This document shows, piece by piece, positions 7,118 through 14,299 of a DNA stretch of 15,620 bases (position 1 is its first letter; every line of letters begins with the position of its first letter). The position numbers and the translations under genes are program-made. The notes beneath the pieces are model-generated. The model ran no database searches. It worked only from the letters and a program-made list of their open reading frames with translations, and was not told the DNA's origin. This DNA comes from an uncultured Chitinophagales bacterium (GTDB lineage: Bacteria; Bacteroidota; Bacteroidia; Chitinophagales; Chitinophagaceae), in NCBI GenBank assembly GCA_946886475.1, contig CAMPIQ010000084.1, forward strand, positions 1 through 15,620. Direction: 5' to 3'.

Positions 7118-7263
7118 AAAGCCTTCTTGTTTTTTTACCTGAAGACTTCAAATTCACCACAGGTAAGTGCCATGTCAGAATACCAACATATGGGTCAGGT
7201 TTAATCATCATGCATGTGCATTCTTTTAACAGCCCAAGGCGCAGTACAACTGCCTTAGTCAAT

Positions 7264-7291
7264 AAAAAAACCCACCAGCAAGGCTGGTGGG
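7264..7291 (-). terminator. Intrinsic terminator of clpC
   Basis: On the minus strand a perfect 9-base-pair GC-rich stem (CCCACCAGC at 7291-7283 with GCTGGTGGG at 7279-7271) closes a three-base loop. Seven T residues follow (7270-7264). It begins 22 bases after the clpC stop codon and should separate clpC from cmk. Confidence 0.93.
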
Positions 7292-7313
7292 CGTAACTCG
7301 ATTACCTATCTGA

Positions 7314-9842
7314 TTAATTTGCCTTTGACTGCTGTTTTGCTTCTTCTTTCAGTATAAAAACCAGTTTACCATTTTCCTTGTCCAATCCGGCTTCCAGCAC
7401 ATCGCCTGCTTTGATATTCATATTCAGTATCTCTTCTGCAAGCGGATCTTCAAGATATTTCTGAATGGCCCTGTGCAATGGTCTTGCACCAAACTGCTGG
7501 TCATAACCTTTTTCAGCAATGAAGCCTTTGGCTTCTTCGGTAAGTTCAAGACTAAAACCAAGATTGGTAAGACGTTTCATTACACCCTTCATCAGGATAT
7601 CAATGATCTCAAAGATATTCTCCTTGGAAAGTGTATTAAATATGATCACATCATCAATACGGTTTAAAAACTCAGGAGAGAAAGTCCGCTTCAAAGCTTT
7701 TTCAATTACCGCTTTATTGTTTTCATCCGATGACTGGTTACGTGCAGCAGTTGCAAAGCCCACACCGTCTCCAAAATCCTTTAACTGGCGTACACCGATG
7801 TTGGAGGTCATAATGATGGTGGTATTCTTAAAATCAACTTTTCTTCCAAGTCCGTCTGTTAACTGGCCATCATCCAGTACCTGTAACAGAATATTATAAA
7901 TATCCGGATGTGCTTTTTCAATCTCATCAAGCAGGATCACACTATAAGGTTTACGGCGTACGCGTTCAGTAAGTTGTCCGCCTTCCTCATATCCTACATA
8001 TCCCGGAGGAGCACCAATCAATCTTGATACGGTGAATTTTTCCATGTATTCACTCATATCAATTCGTATCAGGGCATCCTCACTATCAAACATATGACGG
8101 GCCAGGGCCCTTGCCAGTTCTGTTTTACCAACACCTGTAGGTCCGAGGAAAATAAATGTACCGATTGGTTTTTTCGGATCTTTCAATCCAACACGGTTAC
8201 GCTGGATGGCCTTAACTACTTTTATAATGGCCTCATCCTGCCCAACCACCATGGCTTTCATTTCTTCCGCCATCTTACGCAGCTTTTGCGTTTCTGCTTC
8301 CACCATTCTTTTCACAGGTATGCCTGTCATCATGCTGATCACTTCAGCTATCTCTTCTTCGCCTATGGGGAAGCGTTTATGTTTACTTTCCTCTTCCCAT
8401 TGCAATTTTGCTTTTTCCAGATCTTCAGCCAGTCTTTTTTCATTATCACGAAGCGCTGCAGCTTCTTCAAACTTCTGACTTTTCACCACCCTGTTCTTCT
8501 CCACTTTTATATCCTCGATCTTTTTTTCAAGATCCAGTATATTCTGCGGCACATTGATGTTTTTAAGATGAACACGGGCACCTACTTCATCCATCACATC
8601 TATAGCCTTATCCGGCAGCAAACGGTCTGTAATATAACGGTCGCTGAGTTTCACACAGGCATCAATGGCTTCCTGATCGTAATTAACATTGTGATATTCC
8701 TCGTATTTGGTCTTAATATTTTCCAGTATCTGAATAGTGTCTTCAACACTCGGTGGCTCAACCATCACTTTCTGGAACCTGCGGTCAAGGGCACCGTCTT
8801 TCTCTATATACATTCTGTATTCATCAAGTGTAGAGGCACCAATGCATTGCAGTTCGCCCCGCGCAAGCGCAGGCTTGAAAATATTGGAAGCATCCAGTGA
8901 ACCGGAGGCACCTCCCGCCCCTACTATGGTATGTATTTCATCGATAAACAGGATCACATCACGGTTCTTTTCCAGTTCATTCATGATGGCCTTCATCCTT
9001 TCTTCAAACTGTCCACGATACTTGGTTCCCGCCACCAGTGCAGCAAGATCAAGAGATATCACCCTTTTATCAAAAAGCACCCGGGAAACCTTTCGCTGTA
9101 CAATCCTTAAGGCAAGACCTTCAACGATGGCCGTTTTACCCACGCCCGGTTCCCCAATGAGAATTGGATTATTCTTCTTACGCCTGGAAAGGATCTGGGA
9201 TACTCTTTCGATCTCCTTTTCTCTTCCCACGATGGGGTCAAGTGTTCCTGTTTCTGCGAGTTTGGTAATATCCCTGCCGAAATTATCAAGCACGGGAGTT
9301 TTGCTTTTTGCGGTGCCGCCCTGCCGGGGTTTGTTTTGCGAATACTTTTTTTCTTCATCAAAGTCATCATCATTCTCTTCCTGGTATTCAGCACGGGGGT
9401 CATTTGATTTCATAACCCCTAATTCCTGTCTGAAAAGGTCGTAGTCCACGTCAAATTGATTTAAGATTTGAGTTGCTATATTTTCTTTGTTCTTCAATAT
9501 GGAAAGCATGAGGTGTTCAGTTTCAACAGTAGGACTTTTTAAAGCCTTTGCTTCTAAAACCGTTACCCTTATTACTTTCTCTGCCTGTTTCGTTAATGGC
9601 AGGCTATTGATGTTTGCAATATTCTTACCAGTCTTGTCTTTCACTGCCAGTTCTATTTCTTTTCTTAACTCGTAAAGATCAACATTAAAGCTTTTCAAAA
9701 TTCGAATAGCTGTATTATCACCCTCACGAATCAGTCCCAGCAATAAATGTTCCGTCCCGATAAAATCATTACCCAGCCTCAGTGCTTCTTCCCTGCTGAA
9801 GGAAATGATCTCTTTTACTTGTGAGGAAAAATTATTATCCAT
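7314..9842 (-). CDS. clpC: ClpC, AAA+ unfoldase subunit of the Clp protease
   Basis: This 842-residue Hsp100 protein unfolds substrates and feeds them to ClpP in the cytoplasm. The double Clp-N repeat spans residues about 4-145 (FSREEALRLGNDFIGTEHLLL, and a second copy ending near TVETEHLMLSIL). An acidic linker (146-185) is rich in Asp and Glu. AAA+ domain 1 has Walker A GEPGVGKT (230-237) and Walker B ILFIDE (297-302). The middle domain with a UVR motif (about 444-480) is typical of ClpC rather than ClpA or ClpB. AAA+ domain 2 has Walker A GPTGVGKT (567-574) and Walker B ILLDE (636-640). The VGF loop at 694-696 is the ClpP-docking signal, which separates ClpC from the ClpB disaggregase. I see no CIRCE element upstream. 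It is transcribed alone, divergent from the STAS gene. Confidence 0.96.
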   Translation of the reverse strand: MDNNFSSQVKEIISFSREEALRLGNDFIGTEHLLLGLIREGDNTAIRILKSFNVDLYELRKEIELAVKDKTGKNIANINSLPLTKQAEKVIRVTVLEAKALKSPTVETEHLMLSILKNKENIATQILNQFDVDYDLFRQELGVMKSNDPRAEYQEENDDDFDEEKKYSQNKPRQGGTAKSKTPVLDNFGRDITKLAETGTLDPIVGREKEIERVSQILSRRKKNNPILIGEPGVGKTAIVEGLALRIVQRKVSRVLFDKRVISLDLAALVAGTKYRGQFEERMKAIMNELEKNRDVILFIDEIHTIVGAGGASGSLDASNIFKPALARGELQCIGASTLDEYRMYIEKDGALDRRFQKVMVEPPSVEDTIQILENIKTKYEEYHNVNYDQEAIDACVKLSDRYITDRLLPDKAIDVMDEVGARVHLKNINVPQNILDLEKKIEDIKVEKNRVVKSQKFEEAAALRDNEKRLAEDLEKAKLQWEEESKHKRFPIGEEEIAEVISMMTGIPVKRMVEAETQKLRKMAEEMKAMVVGQDEAIIKVVKAIQRNRVGLKDPKKPIGTFIFLGPTGVGKTELARALARHMFDSEDALIRIDMSEYMEKFTVSRLIGAPPGYVGYEEGGQLTERVRRKPYSVILLDEIEKAHPDIYNILLQVLDDGQLTDGLGRKVDFKNTTIIMTSNIGVRQLKDFGDGVGFATAARNQSSDENNKAVIEKALKRTFSPEFLNRIDDVIIFNTLSKENIFEIIDILMKGVMKRLTNLGFSLELTEEAKGFIAEKGYDQQFGARPLHRAIQKYLEDPLAEEILNMNIKAGDVLEAGLDKENGKLVFILKEEAKQQSKAN

Positions 9843-9888
9843 TTGATTCGGTATGCTTTATACAATAATATAAAATATTTTTGAGCGA

Positions 9889-9921
9889 TTGTAAGGACCT
9901 TAAGGTTTAGCCTTACTTTAG
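9889..9921 (+). promoter_or_regulatory. Candidate promoter and palindromes upstream of the STAS gene
   Basis: TTG (9889-9891) and TACTTTAG (9914-9921, one mismatch from TAnnTTTG) are 22 bases apart. The -7 box ends only 5 bases before the ATG at 9927. Between them lie a perfect 10-base palindrome, ACCTTAAGGT (9897-9906), and a 6-base inverted repeat, GTAAGG (9891-9896) with CCTTAC (9911-9916). They lie in the 84-base gap shared with the divergent clpC gene, so a regulator bound there could affect both. These are sequence observations only. Confidence 0.35.
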
Positions 9922-9926
9922 TCCAT

Positions 9927-10313
9927 ATGGAAGTCAAAACTGATACCAAAGAAAGATTTCATGTCATCCGGGTAGAAACCGAAGCGTTACCTGCTAATCT
10001 GGCAGCAGAACTGAACATCCAACTGTTAGAACTACTTAAAGATACAATAAAGAATGTAGTGGTAAACTTAAGTAGTGTTAAGAGTATGGATGAAGAATCA
10101 GCCGAAATTCTTGTTCGTTTGCAGCAGAAATTTTACGAGGGAAATGCATCTTTCGTGTTCTGTGAACTCCGTGAAGAGGTGGAACAATTCCTTGATCAAA
10201 AAGAATTGCTTGAGATCATGAATATAACACCAACCGAGAGCGAAGCATATGATATTGTTCAAATGGAAGAGATCGAAAGAGAATTGTTAGGCGGTGATGA
10301 TCCTGACAATTAA
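9927..10313 (+). CDS. STAS-like (anti-anti-sigma fold) small protein next to rnz
   Basis: This 128-residue cytoplasmic protein has the alternating strand-helix pattern of STAS domains: VVVNLSSVKSMDEESAEILVRLQQKF (44-69), then ASFVFCE (74-80), then a helix. In SpoIIAA-type proteins the loop after the third strand is D-S-S-G, with the first serine phosphorylated. Here the equivalent is D55-E56-E57-S58, so acidic residues take that place. The C-terminus is acidic and distinctive (TPTESEAYDIVQMEEIEREL). I recall similar short proteins beside rnz in other Bacteroidota, which suggests a conserved lineage-specific family. No anti-sigma kinase or phosphatase is next to it. It lies 22 bases before the fructosamine kinase gene. 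Function unknown; classical partner switching is doubtful. Confidence 0.72.
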   Translation: MEVKTDTKERFHVIRVETEALPANLAAELNIQLLELLKDTIKNVVVNLSSVKSMDEESAEILVRLQQKFYEGNASFVFCELREEVEQFLDQKELLEIMNITPTESEAYDIVQMEEIERELLGGDDPDN

Positions 10314-10335
10314 GGTGTTCGCTTTTTTGATAACC

Positions 10336-11211
10336 ATGAACCAGCAGCATCATATCAGCAATAAGATACTTGATTTATTCCCCGACATTAAATATCCGTT
10401 AGAATTTAGTTCTGTAAACGGCGGATCTGTTAATGAATCCTTCAGTATCCGTTATGGCAGCAGACAGCTGTTCTGTAAAACGAATTCTGCTACAAAATTT
10501 CCCCATTTATTGGAAACTGAAAAGAAAGGCCTTGAACTCATTGCAAAACAAAAGATCATTGCAACGCCAGAAGTAATGGCCTGCTTTGAAAGGGAAGGCC
10601 ACCAATATCTTTTACTGGAATGGGTATCAGCCGGGAAACCTTCAAAGGAATTCTGGCATTCATTCGGGGAACAGCTTGCTGCTTTACACCAGGTGAAAAA
10701 CATTCATTTCGGACTTGATCATGAAAATTATATGGGTTGTGTTACCCAGGTCAATTCCAAATCCGTAAACTGGATTGATTTTTTCCGGGAGCAAAGGATG
10801 GAACCGCTGGTTAGGCTATGCTCCTCAAATGGGCTGATCTCTGCAGATCAAATAAAATTGTTTGAAAGCCTGTATAACCGTTTACCAGACCTGTTTAATG
10901 AGGATGAACCACCGAGCCTTGTTCATGGAGATCTATGGAGTGGAAATTTTATTTGCAACCAGGAGGGTCAACCGGTTTTGATCGATCCGGCTGTTTATTT
11001 TGGCCACAGGTCTGTTGATCTGGCTATGACAACACTGTTCGGGGGATTTAATCCCCCATTTTACGAAGCCTATCATTATCACTATCCATTTCCTGATAAT
11101 TATAAAATGCAATGGCCGGTATGTAATCTCTATCCATTGCTCATTCATGTATTTTTATTTGGAAGGGCTTACCTTTCACAGGTAGATGACATATTAAAAC
11201 GATTCCGTTAG
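10336..11211 (+). CDS. Fructosamine kinase family protein (YniA/FN3K-like)
   Basis: This 291-residue protein belongs to the aminoglycoside phosphotransferase-like kinases that phosphorylate ketosamines (sugar-amine adducts) so that they fall off proteins. A glycine-rich NGGSVNES loop (28-35) binds nucleotide and K48 (FCK) is the ATP lysine. The catalytic loop is HGDLWSGN (197-204), with catalytic D199, and D217 in IDPAVYFGHRSVDLA is the metal ligand; these are hallmark family motifs. Position 31 is Ser where human and plant FN3K have a redox-active P-loop cysteine. An in-frame GTG at 10294 would add 14 residues and overlap the STAS gene; I chose the ATG at 10336 because the length then matches the family (about 286-290). 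It is probably co-transcribed with the STAS gene. Confidence 0.9.
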   Translation: MNQQHHISNKILDLFPDIKYPLEFSSVNGGSVNESFSIRYGSRQLFCKTNSATKFPHLLETEKKGLELIAKQKIIATPEVMACFEREGHQYLLLEWVSAGKPSKEFWHSFGEQLAALHQVKNIHFGLDHENYMGCVTQVNSKSVNWIDFFREQRMEPLVRLCSSNGLISADQIKLFESLYNRLPDLFNEDEPPSLVHGDLWSGNFICNQEGQPVLIDPAVYFGHRSVDLAMTTLFGGFNPPFYEAYHYHYPFPDNYKMQWPVCNLYPLLIHVFLFGRAYLSQVDDILKRFR

Positions 11212-11238
11212 ATTTAAACATCATATTCAACCCACACT

Positions 11239-11246
11239 TAATTTTG
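11239..11246 (+). promoter_or_regulatory. Candidate -7 promoter box for rnz
   Basis: TAATTTTG matches TAnnTTTG exactly and ends 4 bases before the rnz ATG at 11251. Transcription would start at or within a few bases of the ATG, giving a leaderless mRNA. No good TTG lies 17-23 bases upstream, so it is a half-site match. The gene could also be read through from the fructosamine kinase gene. Confidence 0.4.
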
Positions 11247-11250
11247 CCCG

Positions 11251-12156
11251 ATGTTATCGGTAACCATTCTTGGAAATAATTCTGCAGTGCCTGCGTTCAA
11301 CCGGCACCCAACCAGCCAGGTGGTTTCGCATGATGGAAATAATTTCCTTGTTGATTGTGGTGAAGGCACCCAGATCCAGATGATCAAATACAAGATCCGT
11401 CGTGGAAAGATCTCACATATATTCATTTCACACCTCCATGGCGACCATTATTTCGGACTTGTAGGACTTCTCAATACCTTCGGATTATTGAACCATATAC
11501 AAGAATTGCATGTTTATGGTCCTGCTCCATTACAGCAGATCATTGAAATGCAAATGAAGGTGGCGGAAACTATTTTACCTTATCCATTATTTTTCCATAT
11601 TCTAAGCAGGCATGAAGTGCTGGTTGACAATAACAGGATACGGATCACTGCTTTCCCTACCACTCACCGCATAGAATGTTATGGATTTTTATTTGAAGAA
11701 AAAGAAGGCAAAAGAAAATTATTGATCGATAAGGTCCGGAAGCTGGATATTCCGCTTTCCTTTTATTCCAGCCTGCAGGAAGGGCTGGATTATATTACGC
11801 CGAGAGGGCAGGTCATTAAAAACGACCTGGTTACCACAGCTTCAGAAAGAGGAAAGAAATATGCTTTTTGCGCCGATACCAGGTATGACGAAGGAATGAT
11901 CAAATATATCTATGGTGCTGACATGATCTACCATGAAGCCACTTACCTGGACAATATGAAAGAAAAAGCCACTGAACGTTTTCATTGTACAACCAAACAG
12001 GCAGCAGAGATCGCAAGAAAGGCAATGGTCAAAAAATTACTGATCGGACATTTCAGTTCCAAGTATAACACACTTGAACAATTCGAAATGGAATCAAAAG
12101 AGGTGTTCCCTAATACAGAACTGGCGATAGAAGGTGTTACGTATGAGGTGAATTAG
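11251..12156 (+). CDS. rnz: Ribonuclease Z (tRNA 3' endonuclease)
   Basis: This 301-residue, zinc-dependent metallo-beta-lactamase-fold enzyme cuts the 3' trailer from pre-tRNAs in the cytoplasm. The N-terminus TILGNNSAVP and DCGEGTQIQ (35-43) is typical. The zinc motif is HLHGDH (61-66), and the other ligands and catalytic residues are H139 (TTHR), D209 (CADTR), H228 (YHEATY) and H267 (GHFSSKY). The segment about 150-195 with DYITPRGQVI is the region that precedes the second half of short-form bacterial RNase Z. Length and motif order are normal, with no truncation. It ends a plus-strand group with the STAS and fructosamine kinase genes and starts 39 bases after the latter. Confidence 0.95.
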   Translation: MLSVTILGNNSAVPAFNRHPTSQVVSHDGNNFLVDCGEGTQIQMIKYKIRRGKISHIFISHLHGDHYFGLVGLLNTFGLLNHIQELHVYGPAPLQQIIEMQMKVAETILPYPLFFHILSRHEVLVDNNRIRITAFPTTHRIECYGFLFEEKEGKRKLLIDKVRKLDIPLSFYSSLQEGLDYITPRGQVIKNDLVTTASERGKKYAFCADTRYDEGMIKYIYGADMIYHEATYLDNMKEKATERFHCTTKQAAEIARKAMVKKLLIGHFSSKYNTLEQFEMESKEVFPNTELAIEGVTYEVN

Positions 12157-12217
12157 GCTGGGGTGGGGTTTGGTGTTATACTTTCTCTGTTCCTTTTTCC
12201 TCTGTTTCCTGCCCTGA

Positions 12218-13348
12218 TTAATCTGCTATTAACCATTCATAGAATTTGACAAACTCCTCCCTCCATGAATTTTCATCGTGTTTGCCTTCGGCCCGGATAA
12301 CGGTTTCCATTTTTGCTTTAGAATGCATTTGCATTTGCCGGAACACATTCAACATATCCGGCACCATGGTATCACTTTCCTGGTTCCCGGCATAGAAATA
12401 GATCCTGCCCCTTACTTTCTTTGCTCTTTTGGGATCAATATTCTTAAGCTGGGGTGTGATCCAGAAAGCGGGGGAAAATACACCTGCTGCACCAAATACC
12501 CTTGGATATTTTAACATGGCATAAAAAGATATCAGCCCTCCCATTGAACTACCTGCAATAAATGTATGGTCATCACATTTTTTTGTACGGTAATTCTTAT
12601 CAACAAACGGCTTTAATGTTTTAACCAGAAATTCTACATATTTATCACCTTCACCCTTACCGTATTTTTCCATATCGTAAGGAGAATATTCATTCAGTCT
12701 TTTTTCCCCTCCATTGTCAATGCCAACAACGATCATTTGTTTATGATGGGGACCAAGGGTATCCAATGCTTCATCAACGCCCCATTCACCAAAAGCTGAA
12801 GTTGCTGCATCAAAAATATTTTGCCCGTCGTGCATGTAAAGCACAGGATATTTTTTACGTGAACCCGTATAATCTGATGGAAGGTAGATCCAGATTCTCC
12901 TATGCCTGTTTAATTGAGGTATAAAAAAAGTTGAATCAATTATGTGAACATTTTTGCTTGCGGTACTTGAGGTAGGCTTTTTAGGAAAATGGTCAGCCCA
13001 GTTTTGTATCGTGACATGTATGGTATCATCTGCTTCCACCTGGATCGTCCTGTTGGCGGTTGAGATTCCGCCATCAAGCGATTCAACCTTATCCCATCCA
13101 CCTTTTGTAAATTTATATTCGAACATACCACGAGGTAATTCAATTGTGATGCCGTAATGATTACCCAATGTTCCAAGCACCAGTTTTTTATCCATCGGAT
13201 CCCAGTTATTAAAACTTCCAACCAGATAAACCTTTTGATCTGGCTGGTGGTAAACCGGAAGGCTGTCAATTAGAAAAGTGATCCTGTATTGGGCAAAAGA
13301 AAAAAGCTGAACAAACAAAAACCCGGAAACTGAAAGAATTCTTTTCAT
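12218..13348 (-). CDS. Secreted esterase with N-terminal CBM48-like domain and alpha/beta-hydrolase domain
   Basis: The protein has 376 residues. Residues 1-20 are a signal peptide ending FSFAQ, so it acts in the periplasm or outside. Residues 30-117 form an E-set/CBM48-like beta-sandwich (VYLVGSFNNWDP at 40-51, then ELPRGMFEYKFTKGGWDK), the fold of glycogen-binding and esterase N-terminal domains. Residues 133-376 form an esterase-D/Fes-like alpha/beta hydrolase. It has LYMHDGQNIFD (170-180), the nucleophile S268 in GSSMGG, a likely acid D326, and H357 in EGKHDENSW. Relatives include feruloyl/acetylxylan esterases and enterochelin esterases, so the substrate is open. Its ATG lies 4 bases after the dapA stop, so the two are probably co-transcribed although their roles do not obviously match. 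Confidence 0.85.
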   Translation of the reverse strand: MKRILSVSGFLFVQLFSFAQYRITFLIDSLPVYHQPDQKVYLVGSFNNWDPMDKKLVLGTLGNHYGITIELPRGMFEYKFTKGGWDKVESLDGGISTANRTIQVEADDTIHVTIQNWADHFPKKPTSSTASKNVHIIDSTFFIPQLNRHRRIWIYLPSDYTGSRKKYPVLYMHDGQNIFDAATSAFGEWGVDEALDTLGPHHKQMIVVGIDNGGEKRLNEYSPYDMEKYGKGEGDKYVEFLVKTLKPFVDKNYRTKKCDDHTFIAGSSMGGLISFYAMLKYPRVFGAAGVFSPAFWITPQLKNIDPKRAKKVRGRIYFYAGNQESDTMVPDMLNVFRQMQMHSKAKMETVIRAEGKHDENSWREEFVKFYEWLIAD

Positions 13349-13352
13349 GTGC

Positions 13353-14240
13353 TTATTTCAATGACGACAGGTATTCTTTTAGCTGCTTCCCCAGGCCTTC
13401 ACTGAGTGGCACCAGAGGTAAACGCAAATGATTCTGAATAATATCCATTTCAGCCAGTGCAGCCTTTACCCCAGCCGGATTGTTCTCAGCGAATAATAAT
13501 TCGTATCCCTGGAGCAGGGCATTATTCAATAATCTGGCTGTATGAAAATCATCTTCCAAAGCTGCTGTTACCATATTGGAAAAATCTTTCGGGAAACAAT
13601 TTGCAGCCACACTGATCACCCCCCGCATGCCACAGGCTATTTGTGCCAGTGCAAGGTTATCATCTCCACTCACTACTAAAAAATCCTGCGGTTTATCACG
13701 GAGAATTTGCAGGCATTGATTCATATTTCCACTGGCTTCTTTTATTCCGCTGATATTATCGAATTCGTGTGCCAGCCGTATAGTAGTTTCGGCAGAAATA
13801 TTACTCCCTGTTCTTCCAGGCACATTATAAAGGATCAGGGGTTTAGCAGTGGCGCCTGCCAGGGCTTTATAATGCTGATAAATTCCCTCCTGTGATGGTT
13901 TGTTATAATAAGGACTTGCAGATAAAACAGCAACCGCATTTTCGATAGGAAAAGTTTCAATATCCTTAATTACAGAAGCCGTATTATTTCCACCTATTCC
14001 CACTACTACGGGAACTCTTGCAGAAACCATGGAAAAAGTAGCTTCAATCAACTCAATTTTTTCTTCTCTTGACAACGTAGGCGTTTCTCCTGTGGTTCCC
14101 AAAGTAACCACATAGTTCACACCACCTTCTATCACAAAATCCAGTAATTTCTGGTAACTATCAAAGTCAATGCTTTTGTCTGCTTTAAATGGAGTTACCA
14201 GCGCTACACCCGTTCCTTTTAAGAGATCTCTTATTGACAT
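13353..14240 (-). CDS. dapA: 4-hydroxy-tetrahydrodipicolinate synthase
   Basis: This 295-residue, cytoplasmic, class I aldolase-fold enzyme condenses pyruvate with aspartate semialdehyde, the first committed step to diaminopimelate and lysine. The pyruvate-forming Schiff-base lysine is K167 in GIKEASGN. The catalytic triad residues are T50 in LGTTGE, Y112 in SPYYNKPSQEG and Y138 in LYNVPGRTGSN, and R143 is at the active-site entrance. SGDD (191-194) is also typical. N-acetylneuraminate lyase-like relatives are excluded by the PGRTG and GTTGE motifs and full-length similarity. The start at 14240 gives the family-like MSIRDLLKGTGVALVTPF. A second copy of the start context lies 30 bases upstream. 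It follows accA on the same strand after 59 bases. Confidence 0.95.
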   Translation of the reverse strand: MSIRDLLKGTGVALVTPFKADKSIDFDSYQKLLDFVIEGGVNYVVTLGTTGETPTLSREEKIELIEATFSMVSARVPVVVGIGGNNTASVIKDIETFPIENAVAVLSASPYYNKPSQEGIYQHYKALAGATAKPLILYNVPGRTGSNISAETTIRLAHEFDNISGIKEASGNMNQCLQILRDKPQDFLVVSGDDNLALAQIACGMRGVISVAANCFPKDFSNMVTAALEDDFHTARLLNNALLQGYELLFAENNPAGVKAALAEMDIIQNHLRLPLVPLSEGLGKQLKEYLSSLK

Positions 14241-14277
14241 GGATCGTTATTATTTATTGTTTATAATCATGGATCGT
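14238..14277. repeat. 10-base direct repeat around the dapA start codon
   Basis: CATGGATCGT occurs at 14238-14247 and 14268-14277. On the minus strand each copy reads ACGATCCATG, so the dapA ATG and an upstream ATG (14270) have the same context. The upstream ATG opens a six-codon frame, in phase with dapA, that stops at TAA. Confidence 0.7.
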
Positions 14278-14299
14278 ATCTAAAAGCATTTACCCCAGA

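Noticed and set aside
8094..8900. A 268-codon open frame on the plus strand opposite clpC.
   Set aside because: It lies fully antisense to the strongly conserved ClpC AAA+ domains, and its product is a Phe/His/Leu-rich mirror of the coding strand with no recognisable domain. The other long antisense frames over clpC, accA, cmk and the esterase were left out for the same reason.
9107..9403. A 98-codon minus-strand frame inside clpC in another phase.
   Set aside because: It overlaps the ClpC linker and first AAA+ domain, which are intact in the main frame.
9843..9926. CIRCE or other known heat-shock operator upstream of clpC.
   Set aside because: The CIRCE half-sites TTAGCACTC/GAGTGCTAA are absent; the palindromes present are different.
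10294..10335. Extended start (GTG) for the fructosamine kinase gene, overlapping the STAS gene.
   Set aside because: The 14 added residues are not family-like and the ATG at 10336 gives the normal length.
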